NCBI GenBank assembly: GCA_030550625.1
Contig: JAUQOZ010000258.1
Span: forward strand, 1 to 34,334
Length of the DNA: 34,334 nt
From: Chloroflexota bacterium
GTDB lineage: Bacteria; Chloroflexota; Chloroflexia; Chloroflexales; Chloroflexaceae
Reading direction: 5' to 3'
In this document: positions 25,619 through 33,014 of the stretch, one piece after another
Position numbering within the stretch: the stretch's first letter is position 1
How the letters are laid out: every line of letters begins with the position of its first letter
The notes under the pieces: model-generated
The model's database searches: none
What the model saw: only the letters and a program-made list of their open reading frames with translations
What the model was told of the DNA's origin: nothing
Program-made: the position numbers and the translations under genes

Positions 25619-25646
25619 TTGGTTTTTTGATTCTGTTAAGTATAAT
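25619..25646 (+). promoter_or_regulatory. Candidate plus-strand promoter in AT-rich spacer
   Basis: TTGGTT (25619-25624) and a perfect TATAAT (25641-25646) are 16 bases apart. If used, the leader before the GTG at 26123 would be about 470 bases and would include the palindrome at 25749. The AT richness makes chance matches likely, so this is tentative. Confidence 0.3.
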
Positions 25647-25748
25647 GATGTTGATTTGTGTGTGGTGATTTTTGTAAAATTTTTATGTTTAAAATATTAC
25701 TTTGTGTAAACAGTGTTGTTGTCAAGATAATATAAAGAGTGAAAAGTA

Positions 25749-25762
25749 AGTACTATAGTACT
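25749..25762. promoter_or_regulatory. Palindromic operator-like element, copy 2
   Basis: AGTACTATAGTACT is a perfect 14-base palindrome and shares its first 13 bases with 302-314. The right flank also aligns with that copy if a few bases are gapped. Both copies sit in AT-rich spacers 5' of lone plus-strand genes. It is probably a dimeric regulator's site; the regulator is unknown. Confidence 0.4.
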
Positions 25763-26104
25763 AGCGATTTGCTTCTGCACGCAGATTACAATGATCACAT
25801 CTTATGCTTTCATTGTCGCTAGATAACTATATGCAATCAGCGTGGTTGGCAATAGAGATTCTTATAAGGTGTTGAACCATCTTTCAAGCAAAGCTAACTA
25901 CCGCTAGCTCATGCCATGCATTCGTCGTTGCATGCATCGCGCTATTTCTCACACCTCGCGACCTTAACACTGCCTGCTACGCCTAATACTGGTCTCATCT
26001 GGAGCCATTGACTAAGATGCGGTATTCACGGATTGGCCCTGTCATCCGCTCAGCTTCTAGCGTCAAGCCTCATAGTGGATGAGTAAGTTGGCCGTCCAAC
26101 CAAT

Positions 26105-26117
26105 CCTTATAAGGAGG
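26105..26117 (+). promoter_or_regulatory. Ribosome site overlapping a palindrome, sets GTG start
   Basis: AAGGAGG (26111-26117) lies five bases before the GTG at 26123 and decides that start. Its left part is half of the 10-base palindrome CCTTATAAGG (26105-26114). CTTATAAGG also occurs at 25861-25869. A protein bound here, or pairing with the upstream copy, could limit translation; this is speculation. Confidence 0.55.
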
Positions 26118-26122
26118 CTGCT

Positions 26123-28447
26123 GTGTCACAGAGGAAATTCTGGCAGTACACACTTCGTCTATTCACGATTGCGCTCATCATCGCTACCCTTCCACTATTC
26201 ATGCCATCAGCGCGTAGTGTGGCCAGTTCTTCCTTTCCTGTCTATATACCGCTCGTGTCAAAGCAGATGATGCCGCCGATCGTGTTTGTCTCGCGGCAGA
26301 TTATGCCTCAAGGCAGCATCTACTGGAACGTGCCCAAGGGTTTGGCGGGTGTTGGCCCGTATAGCCGGTTTGCGGTGGCGGCGCCGGGCAAGTTGATGGT
26401 GCTGGAACCCGATGGCCGCGTGCGGGTGTTGATTGACGGCGCAAACCCCGCTTCCACTGCGCCCTATAACTTGATCGATGTTAATGCGCCCGACGTTTCG
26501 TATGACGGAACGACGATTGTGTTCGCCGGTCTCCCGCAGGGACGGTATGAGTCAGGAGCGCTTACCAATCCGGGGGCTTGGCGCATTTACACAATCAAAG
26601 CGGATGGCAGCGGTCTGCGCCAAGTTACAACATCAGACCAACGTCTTGACCTCACCCAGTTCGGCCCCGCAGCCGGCGGTTTAGCCGCTTATGACGATAC
26701 TGATCCGGTGTGGTTGCCCGATGGCCGGATTGTCTTCTCTTCGACTCGCTGGCCCGCGTATGCCCATTACAGTGGCGTTCGCGCCTCTAATCTGTTCGTG
26801 GTTAATGCCGATGGCAGCAACATGCGCCGGATTACCTCAGAGCGGAATGGGGCCGATCGCCCGTTGGTTGATCCAATCACGGGCAAGATCGTCTATGCGC
26901 GCTGGTGGCGCAATCACCGCTTCCCTGTCAATGATATGTCCACCATTCTCGATCCCAACGGTGGCTATATTCAACGCGACGGATTAACTGCTGATCGGAA
27001 TAATCCGGTTGGTGGCGAGACCATGTTTCGCAATGCTTGGCAGGCGGCCACGATCAATCCAGACGGGACTGAGTTGGCGATGTGGGCTGGCGCCTTCCGC
27101 AACGAAGAAGCCAATCATGTTTATGGCGGCGCTTTCACTCCAGAAGGGGATCTGATTGCGAACTATTTTCCGATGTACAACATGACGGAAGCTGCCGGGT
27201 TTGGCGGCTTGCGCCGCTACCGTCGCGGCGCCGGCGGTTATACGCCGCTGCTGGGGGTTACGACCTTGACCTTCGACTACGTCAATCCACGAAATCCAAC
27301 CTCGTTCGGCATTTTCAAAGGGCAGTATGTGACCGATCCCGATGTGTCGAACAACTGGATGGTGGTGTCGCTGGCGCGTGACATTGGCCAAGACTATGGG
27401 CTGTATCAAACCCAGATCGATGGATCGGGCCTACGCCTGCTCTACGATAACCCCGGCACTGCCGAGGTGCGGGCCCGTTTCCTCGCGCCGCGTCCGTTAC
27501 CGCCAATCATTCCCGATCGCATTACCCAAGTGCCGAGTCTCCTGCCGCCGACCGCAGCCGGGCCGTATGACAACGATGGCACGTTTATCTTTGACGCGCT
27601 CAATGTGTATGCCAACGGCCCCGTCGATATGGACATTGTGAACGCGCCGCCGGTCGGCTCTGCCCGCACCATTCGCTTTTTCATCGATCATCAGCGGACG
27701 AGTCCGGGGTCATTTCCGAATCTCGACTGGCCTATCCTGCTCGGTGAGCTGGCAGTGCAACCGGATGGTTCGGTGCGCAACCCAAATGCGCCGGCGAATG
27801 TGCCACTCTTCGAGCAACTGCGCGGGCCAAACGGGAGGGTGCCGCTGACGGGGATGCGTTCCGATCCGGATGGCGCAGCCCATGTGGCCGGAATGAATTT
27901 TGGCCGTCCGGGGGAACGGCAACGTTGTGTCGGTTGTCACGCCGGCCATACGCTGATACCGGTGCCGCCAACCGATGAAGCGGCCCGGTGGAGCAATCTA
28001 GCGCCGGGAGCGACGATCAGAGTCTCTTCGGCGCTCGATTCGCGCTATGTGAGCGGCCTAACCGATCGGCGCGTGATGAAAGGCGAAGTATGGCAGTATT
28101 GGCGGAGCGCTGCGAATCAAACCAGTGGGCAGTGGGTGACGTTGACCTTCCCGGTGCCGGTCTCGGTGCGACAGGTGCGTCTCTACAATCCGCGCAGCGC
28201 ACCCAACACCGATCTCCAAGTGCATCAGGCGACGGTGCGCCTCTTTAGCGATGAAGCTGGAACCATCGAGGTGGCCCGGCAGACAGTTGGGCGGCTCAGT
28301 ACCTTTGGTACCAGTGTCGAGTTTGCTGATGTTCAGGTGCGTGTGGTGCGGGTCGAGATCGACCGGGTCAGCGGGCGGGTCGATGGGGTGACGTGCGCGA
28401 GTTTGGCCGAGATAGAGGTGATTGCGCGCGGCGAGGCGGGGAATTGA
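26123..28447 (+). CDS. Exported HzsA-like PD40 propeller protein with CxxCH haem motif and discoidin-like domain
   Basis: A 774-residue protein read from a GTG. Residues 1-34 are a signal peptide, then PVYIPLVSK. Residues ~48-480 show TolB/PD40-type blade motifs: PDVSYDGTTIVFAG, DDTDPVWLPDGRIVFSSTR, NLFVVNADGSNMRRIT, and AATINPDGTELAM. IRFFIDHQRTSPGSFPNLDWPILLGELAVQPDGSV then leads to RQRCVGCHAGH, with a haem c motif C602-x-x-C605-H606. This order matches hydrazine-synthase-alpha-related proteins, which occur far beyond anammox bacteria. Residues ~623-774 (NLAPGATIRVSSALDS, VRQVRLYNPR, VRVVRVEID) resemble a discoidin/F5-8C sugar-binding domain. A surface-attached monohaem protein is inferred. 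True hydrazine chemistry is not implied: there is only one haem site and no companion subunits. Confidence 0.75.
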   Translation: MSQRKFWQYTLRLFTIALIIATLPLFMPSARSVASSSFPVYIPLVSKQMMPPIVFVSRQIMPQGSIYWNVPKGLAGVGPYSRFAVAAPGKLMVLEPDGRVRVLIDGANPASTAPYNLIDVNAPDVSYDGTTIVFAGLPQGRYESGALTNPGAWRIYTIKADGSGLRQVTTSDQRLDLTQFGPAAGGLAAYDDTDPVWLPDGRIVFSSTRWPAYAHYSGVRASNLFVVNADGSNMRRITSERNGADRPLVDPITGKIVYARWWRNHRFPVNDMSTILDPNGGYIQRDGLTADRNNPVGGETMFRNAWQAATINPDGTELAMWAGAFRNEEANHVYGGAFTPEGDLIANYFPMYNMTEAAGFGGLRRYRRGAGGYTPLLGVTTLTFDYVNPRNPTSFGIFKGQYVTDPDVSNNWMVVSLARDIGQDYGLYQTQIDGSGLRLLYDNPGTAEVRARFLAPRPLPPIIPDRITQVPSLLPPTAAGPYDNDGTFIFDALNVYANGPVDMDIVNAPPVGSARTIRFFIDHQRTSPGSFPNLDWPILLGELAVQPDGSVRNPNAPANVPLFEQLRGPNGRVPLTGMRSDPDGAAHVAGMNFGRPGERQRCVGCHAGHTLIPVPPTDEAARWSNLAPGATIRVSSALDSRYVSGLTDRRVMKGEVWQYWRSAANQTSGQWVTLTFPVPVSVRQVRLYNPRSAPNTDLQVHQATVRLFSDEAGTIEVARQTVGRLSTFGTSVEFADVQVRVVRVEIDRVSGRVDGVTCASLAEIEVIARGEAGN

Positions 28448-28465
28448 CCCACCGGTTGTTGCGTA

Positions 28466-28516
28466 GCGTGATGTGGCTGATTAGTTGTCCTCATCCGGTC
28501 ACATCACGCCGGTTTT
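28466..28516. terminator. Hairpin terminator between convergent genes
   Basis: GCGTGATGTG (28466-28475) pairs perfectly with CACATCACGC (28500-28509), a 10-bp stem extendable by wobble pairs, around a 24-base loop. GG then TTTT (28513-28516) follows. It lies 18 bases after the stop of the 774-residue gene and 33 bases past the end of the opposing gene, so it may serve the plus strand mainly. The loop is longer than usual. Confidence 0.5.
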
Positions 28517-28548
28517 GCTATCGAGCCAGCCCAAGAATCGCGGCCAGC

Positions 28549-29886
28549 TTAGCATTTCAGCGCCGGCCTTACGCTGGCCAGATTGAACCAACGGCGCCGA
28601 TACAGCGTGCGGTTTGACTGGAAGACAAGCGCAGCGATAAAACCGAACAGGATCACCAGCGCAACCAACCGCACATCAGCAAAAAAATACTCGCGCAGAT
28701 AGTCGCCGCTCAAGAACCACCACCCGCGCTTAAATTGCCACTGTCCTAAACGATTGAGGGTAAGGTTCTCAAATGCGATCAGCATGTAGCTGATCGCGAG
28801 CACGATAGCGAGTGGCATGGTGCGCCGGGCATTCAGGTGTACCAAATAACCGGCTGTCACCGCCACAACCAAAAGTGTCCAAACGAGGTGGTGCTCCCAC
28901 GTGATGGGTGAGAGAAGGTGCATGCCCAGCACCCATAGCCCGAACAGCAGCCCAAATGTGGGATCGTTGGTGCTTCGTTGTGGCAGACTGCACAAACCCA
29001 AGACACTGAGAACGATCAGAGTTGCCAGCCAGCGCAATCCCGGCTCAAGGGGTGCAATGTTGAGTGCGCCGGTGAGCCGGTGCAGAAAGGCGGCTGGCGA
29101 AGCGTTATCGATCCAATCCACTTGGATCGGAATGCTGTTCATGAGACTGACATTAATGAAACCGGCAAGCGATTGCGGCCCCGCCACAAGGGCAGTGAAC
29201 ACGGTGAGCAGCGCAAGTGATGCTGCAAAGCCCCAGATGGCCTTCCATTGGCGTTGAAATACAAACAAGCCGATCAAAAGCAATGGACTGATCTTGATCA
29301 TTGCGGCAATCCCGATCATCACGCCGGCCAGAAACATCCGTTGCTGGAAGGCGCTGGCAAACGCAGCGGTGATCAGCAACAGGATGAGAATATTGATCTG
29401 CCCAATATCAATCGAAAGATAGAAGGGGTACATATTTCCAGCAAGGATAACTAATATGGGCAGCGACCAGCGTTGGAACATCGGTAAACTCTTGCTCAGC
29501 AGCAGCAGTGTTCCGGCGAGGAAGATCTGGTTGATAACGACCCACACCTTGTACGCGAGCGGGTATGGCAAAGTGCTGAGCGGGGAAAGAACGATCGCTA
29601 AGAGGGGTGGGTAAAGGTAGTATTGTACTTCAGGATAAGCGACTGACGAATGGGCTGCGGTGAATTGCAGCGCTCTACGATGGTCATACATGTCCTCGCC
29701 GGCGCGCAGCATCGCCGCGGCAATGTAGTAGGTCTGAAAATCCCCGCCTTGGCTGAGGCTCCGTCCCATGATCGGCAGGGCAACGCCATCAACCGCATAG
29801 CGGGTAATGGAAAACACGAGGACAAGCGTCACAAGAATCGCACAGATCCGCTCTCCCTGCCCTAACGCGCCGTGCTGATCGCTCAT
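28549..29886 (-). CDS. GT87-like (DUF2029) polyprenyl-phosphate-dependent mannosyltransferase
   Basis: A 445-residue protein with about ten membrane helices. After helix 1, the external loop reads GRSLSQGGDFQTYYIAAAMLRAGEDMYD, the GT87 signature with its conserved Asp, followed by YPEVQYYLYPPLLAIVLSPLS, the aromatic Y-P-P motif typical of the family. GT87 enzymes, such as the actinobacterial alpha-1,2-mannosyltransferases, use polyprenyl-phosphate-mannose on the outer membrane face. AAGGAGG lies about 6 bases before the ATG. It is the last gene of a three-gene operon that begins with a synthase-like GT2 able to make such a donor, which supports the assignment. Confidence 0.78.
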   Translation of the reverse strand: MSDQHGALGQGERICAILVTLVLVFSITRYAVDGVALPIMGRSLSQGGDFQTYYIAAAMLRAGEDMYDHRRALQFTAAHSSVAYPEVQYYLYPPLLAIVLSPLSTLPYPLAYKVWVVINQIFLAGTLLLLSKSLPMFQRWSLPILVILAGNMYPFYLSIDIGQINILILLLITAAFASAFQQRMFLAGVMIGIAAMIKISPLLLIGLFVFQRQWKAIWGFAASLALLTVFTALVAGPQSLAGFINVSLMNSIPIQVDWIDNASPAAFLHRLTGALNIAPLEPGLRWLATLIVLSVLGLCSLPQRSTNDPTFGLLFGLWVLGMHLLSPITWEHHLVWTLLVVAVTAGYLVHLNARRTMPLAIVLAISYMLIAFENLTLNRLGQWQFKRGWWFLSGDYLREYFFADVRLVALVILFGFIAALVFQSNRTLYRRRWFNLASVRPALKC

Positions 29887-29926
29887 CGTCTCCTCCTTGA
29901 GTGATGGAGAATCTCTGACAGCGGCT

Positions 29927-31525
29927 TTACCGGTCAGCGTAGAGCGCCAATTGCTCGAACTGGCGGTTGGCGCAAGCGAATGCCGGTTGCTGGCGGAAGC
30001 TGTGCAATGCGGTGTGCGCTACGCCGGTGTGGGTGAAAAACCATGCCTGCTGAGCTGGCTCGTAAGCATCCAGATCTTCAATGAAGACCCGGCCACCGCT
30101 TGTTTGCCGCGCACGGATCACATCTGCGATGGCCGCAACGAGGGCGTTGTCGCCGTTGACCCGCGCTGAGAGATCGATCAAACTTACGGTGTCGCATCCG
30201 TAGAAATAGCTGAGATATCCGCCAAACGACCAGTCGGTTTCCAGAAAAACATCGCCTGCGCGCAGATGCTGGGCCACGCATGCCGCCTGTTCGATATTGG
30301 GATTTGGCACGGTCGCGCGCGGCCAAATAGCGGCCTGAAAGTTTCCCAGCCCAATCAAGAGAATGCATGCGCCGGCGAGGATGATTGTTGGGCGCGACAG
30401 CGCCGGCGAACCCCAAACGACGGCAATAGCGGCGGCGAGGAACAGATTCGGAACCACCAACCACTTTGGTTCGTAGGGATCCCACCAGATGATGAAGGGC
30501 AGAAAGATCGCGTAGGTGGCGCCGATCCACCCGAGTTGCCGGTACGGCAGGTGACGCCAGCGCACTGCGTGCCAGATCGACATCCCTGCTAATCCCATCA
30601 GCGCCAGCAGGCTCAGCAGGGCAGGGATTTTGTCGATCGGCAATGAACCGCTGAGCAAATGCCGCAATCCGAGCCCGCTCCATAGGGGGATGATGCTGGC
30701 GATCGCACTGATTCCCGCCGGTACGATGCGATCCGGAGACCATGTGCCCCAGACCGGCAGGCGCGCGCCGCCATAGTTGGTTAGCCAGCTTATGATCGCG
30801 GCAAGATCGCGATGGCCATAAACGAAAAACGCAACTGACAGGTAGCACAAGCTGAGGATTACGCCGCATGTGCTTGCGATGACGGCAACCGCGCTGAGCC
30901 GGTCGCGGAACGGTTGCTCGCGGTGGTTTACCAACGGGCTGATGGCGATCATTGGCACGAGGAACACGCATGCTTGCCATGTGAGAATGGCAAGCGCACA
31001 GCAGAGGCCGGTGAGCAGGCTGGCGGCGATTCGAGGAGGATACAAGCTGCTGGCGAAGGCGCCTGCGCTAAACGCTGCTGCCAATGGAATGTAGTAGATG
31101 TCGGTGCTAAAACTCCACTGCGCCCAAGAGAGGGCTAAAAACGCGCTACCGAGCAGCGCGCCGCTTGCAGACGCCGATAGTCGCTGCAAGGCAAGGCTAG
31201 CCATGCCAATAGTCGCTGCACCCGCTAGGGCGGTGATGAACGTGAGGATCGGATCAACCGGTCCGGCATAACCCAACGTTTGCGCCGTTATATAGGCGAG
31301 TCGCCCAATGATGCCGTAGAGCATGTGGTTCGGACGGAAGATATCGTGGCCGCCGCGTGCGATCGCCATCGCTTCGGCGACGCCGTTCAAGTCGTGCTGG
31401 ATGGAACCGAACGGCAGGTACAGCACGAGACCGCTCAGCAACCCACCCCAGAACCAGTGCCATGGCGAGAGTGACACTTGGCGCTGACCAGTATCTAACA
31501 GGTGATCTGCATGTAAGGTGCTCAT
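29927..31525 (-). CDS. Polytopic membrane protein, probable GT-C glycosyltransferase
   Basis: A 532-residue protein with about twelve hydrophobic helices and a soluble C-terminal ~110 residues. The first external loop reads FGSIQHDLNGVAEAMAIARGGHDIF then RPNHMLYGIIGRL. An acidic loop followed by H-x-L-Y-x-x-x-G-R-L is reminiscent of TMEM260/DUF2723-type membrane mannosyltransferases, but the match is by eye and weak. The start overlaps the stop of the synthase-like GT2 by four bases (ATGA) and the next gene is 40 bases on, so the three are one operon. Using the same polyprenyl-phosphate sugar as its neighbours is inference. Confidence 0.6.
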   Translation of the reverse strand: MSTLHADHLLDTGQRQVSLSPWHWFWGGLLSGLVLYLPFGSIQHDLNGVAEAMAIARGGHDIFRPNHMLYGIIGRLAYITAQTLGYAGPVDPILTFITALAGAATIGMASLALQRLSASASGALLGSAFLALSWAQWSFSTDIYYIPLAAAFSAGAFASSLYPPRIAASLLTGLCCALAILTWQACVFLVPMIAISPLVNHREQPFRDRLSAVAVIASTCGVILSLCYLSVAFFVYGHRDLAAIISWLTNYGGARLPVWGTWSPDRIVPAGISAIASIIPLWSGLGLRHLLSGSLPIDKIPALLSLLALMGLAGMSIWHAVRWRHLPYRQLGWIGATYAIFLPFIIWWDPYEPKWLVVPNLFLAAAIAVVWGSPALSRPTIILAGACILLIGLGNFQAAIWPRATVPNPNIEQAACVAQHLRAGDVFLETDWSFGGYLSYFYGCDTVSLIDLSARVNGDNALVAAIADVIRARQTSGGRVFIEDLDAYEPAQQAWFFTHTGVAHTALHSFRQQPAFACANRQFEQLALYADR

Positions 31526-32325
31526 AGCGTCCGGCCTTTCTCAGCGCTGAGGCTGGAATCTGCCGGTTGCAACAGCGGAGCCTGATAAGCTCCCCGCCAA
31601 TCGTTGAACCGGACCCGCAGCACATCGCGCAGGTTTCGCCATGAGTCGCGCACCGGATCAACCTTCGTTTCGGCGCCGTAATGCCACAAGACCGGCACTT
31701 CAGCGATGCGATACCCACGCTGGCGCGCCAGAAAGAGGAGTTCGACATCGTAGGCGGTGACGGCGGCTCCCTGTACAATCGGCGCATCATCGCCGTATAT
31801 GCGCACGCGCCGGAAGAGATCGTGGGCTACTGATAGCCGCAACGCTTTAAACCCGCATTGGGTGTCATTGATTCCCGGCAGGGCGATCATCTGCACTAGC
31901 AGATTAAAGATGCGCCCCATCAAATGGCGGTGGAATGGTTCATCGTACCGCTGCGCGCCGATCCCTTCCCGCGACCCGATCACGACATCGAATCCAGCGT
32001 TGAAATAGGGCCATAGTTTTTCCCACTCCTCGATCGGTGTGGCCAAATCGGCGTCGCACAACAGCACATACTCGCCGCGCGCAGCGAGTGCGCCGGCGCG
32101 CACGGCAAACCCTTTGCCGCGATGCTCGCAGCGGAGCACATGGACGCCGGCATAGCTTGCAGCGAGGCTGGCAGTGCCATCAGTGCTGCCATCGTCAACA
32201 ACGATGATCTCGGCGGGGAAGGATTGCTGGGTGAGGTGGGCACTGATGGCAGCTAAAGTGGTTGGCAAGCGGCGGATTTCGTTGTAAGCGGGGATGACGA
32301 CCGATAGAAAAGGTGTTGCGGCCAT
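31522..32325 (-). CDS. GT2 polyprenyl-phosphate hexose synthase-like (DPG/DPM family)
   Basis: A 267-residue soluble GT-A enzyme. LSVVIPAYNEIRRLPTTL, VVDDGSTDGT, HRGKGFAVRAGALAARGEY and LLCDADLATPIEEW (metal motif D91-x-D93) are followed by GSREG and GINDTQCGFKALR, the diagnostic C-terminal region of dolichyl-phosphate glucose/mannose synthases. It has no added membrane domain. The reaction would be transfer of glucose or mannose from a nucleotide sugar to polyprenyl phosphate, giving the donor for GT-C enzymes. AGGAG is 6 bases before the ATG. As first gene of the operon with two GT-C-like proteins, it likely supplies their donor. Confidence 0.85.
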   Translation of the reverse strand: MAATPFLSVVIPAYNEIRRLPTTLAAISAHLTQQSFPAEIIVVDDGSTDGTASLAASYAGVHVLRCEHRGKGFAVRAGALAARGEYVLLCDADLATPIEEWEKLWPYFNAGFDVVIGSREGIGAQRYDEPFHRHLMGRIFNLLVQMIALPGINDTQCGFKALRLSVAHDLFRRVRIYGDDAPIVQGAAVTAYDVELLFLARQRGYRIAEVPVLWHYGAETKVDPVRDSWRNLRDVLRVRFNDWRGAYQAPLLQPADSSLSAEKGRTL

Positions 32326-33014
32326 ACATCACTCCTGTGGGTGAACGGGAAGAGTGATCTGGTGGCACGGTGGGGTGGGAGTGTGAGAGAGAGGTAGGTG
32401 ATTTTTTGGTATTGTGAGAATAATCACGAAAGATTATTTTTGAATGAAAAAAGAATGATTTTTGATTAAAATATAGATATAAAAATATATAAAAATTACT
32501 TTCCTTTAAAAATGTATTTTTATAAATTTTATACATTGGAACTACATCGCGATTCCTAGTCTGTACAGTTCATTCGGCAATAGCACGGCTTTCTCGGCTA
32601 GTCAGAGCAAGGCGCCATGCCTTCAATCTATAGCGGTGATACATTCTGCGGGGTTGGACGTTATTGAGCAGGTAAGCATTTGGTTATAGAGCGCATTGCG
32701 CATATCGCTCTTCCATCAGGCCGGGAAGGTTTTTCCGCTGATGGACAGCAGATGGCTTGCGCCGCAGCCAAATGACCAATGGCGTGCTGAGGCTTTACAA
32801 TGCCTTCTGCTGTCGTCGCTTGCGTGACGTAAACAAATTGCTATCTTCTTTGCGCTCATTAATGAAGTTTTTGTCATCCGCTTGCAATTCGCTCGGATTA
32901 TACTGAGGCAGTATTGATTGACAGGTAAGACCGTGCTTCTCAGGTGTTGTTCTGCCATCAGCAGAGTGGTTGAGAACGGTGGAATGCTCACGCTAAACCA
33001 CAAGGGGCAATGCT
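32326..33014. other. AT-rich divergent intergenic region
   Basis: A 689-base spacer between the synthase-like GT2 (minus) and hddA (plus). Bases 32395-32545 are extremely AT-rich. It carries a CRP-like palindrome (32413-32428) overlapping a weak minus-strand promoter: TTCAAA at 32444-32439, a 16-base spacer, TATTCT at 32422-32417. AATGTAT/ATACATT arms occur near 32511-32540. The right half is of ordinary composition. I see no convincing gene; an AAGGGG ribosome site (33002-33007) precedes hddA. Confidence 0.55.
32413..32428. promoter_or_regulatory. CRP/FNR-like operator candidate
   Basis: TGTGA-N6-TCACG matches nine of ten specified bases of the classic CRP site TGTGA-N6-TCACA. It covers the candidate -10 of the three-gene minus operon, so a bound protein would be expected to repress. 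Other lineages' CRP/FNR-family proteins bind related sites; the regulator is not in the window. Confidence 0.3.

Larger units (their letters stand above)
25335..26122. other. 788-base AT-rich divergent regulatory region
   Basis: This spacer lies between gmhB (minus) and the 774-residue exported protein (plus). Bases 25590-25745 are strongly AT-rich. It contains an extended -10 for gmhB (25360-25368), a candidate plus promoter (25619-25646), an inverted repeat TGACA-ATGC-TGTCA (25451-25464), the second GTACTATAGTAC palindrome (25749-25762) and two CTTATAAGG copies (25861-25869, 26106-26114). The right half (25800-26100) is of ordinary composition. I recognise no coding remnant or RNA gene in it. 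Confidence 0.6.

Noticed and set aside
25800-26100. Possible decayed gene or RNA gene upstream of the haem propeller protein
   Set aside because: Frames are short on both strands, no family is recognisable, and no conserved RNA structure is evident by eye.
26123-28447. Hydrazine synthase / anammox signature
   Set aside because: Only one CxxCH, no HzsB or HzsC partners, and the surrounding genes are for glycan synthesis; family relation does not imply that chemistry.
32716-33003. 95-codon minus-strand frame in the hddA spacer
   Set aside because: No ribosome site, mixed composition, and it covers the likely hddA promoter and leader. I cannot link it to any family, including transposases.
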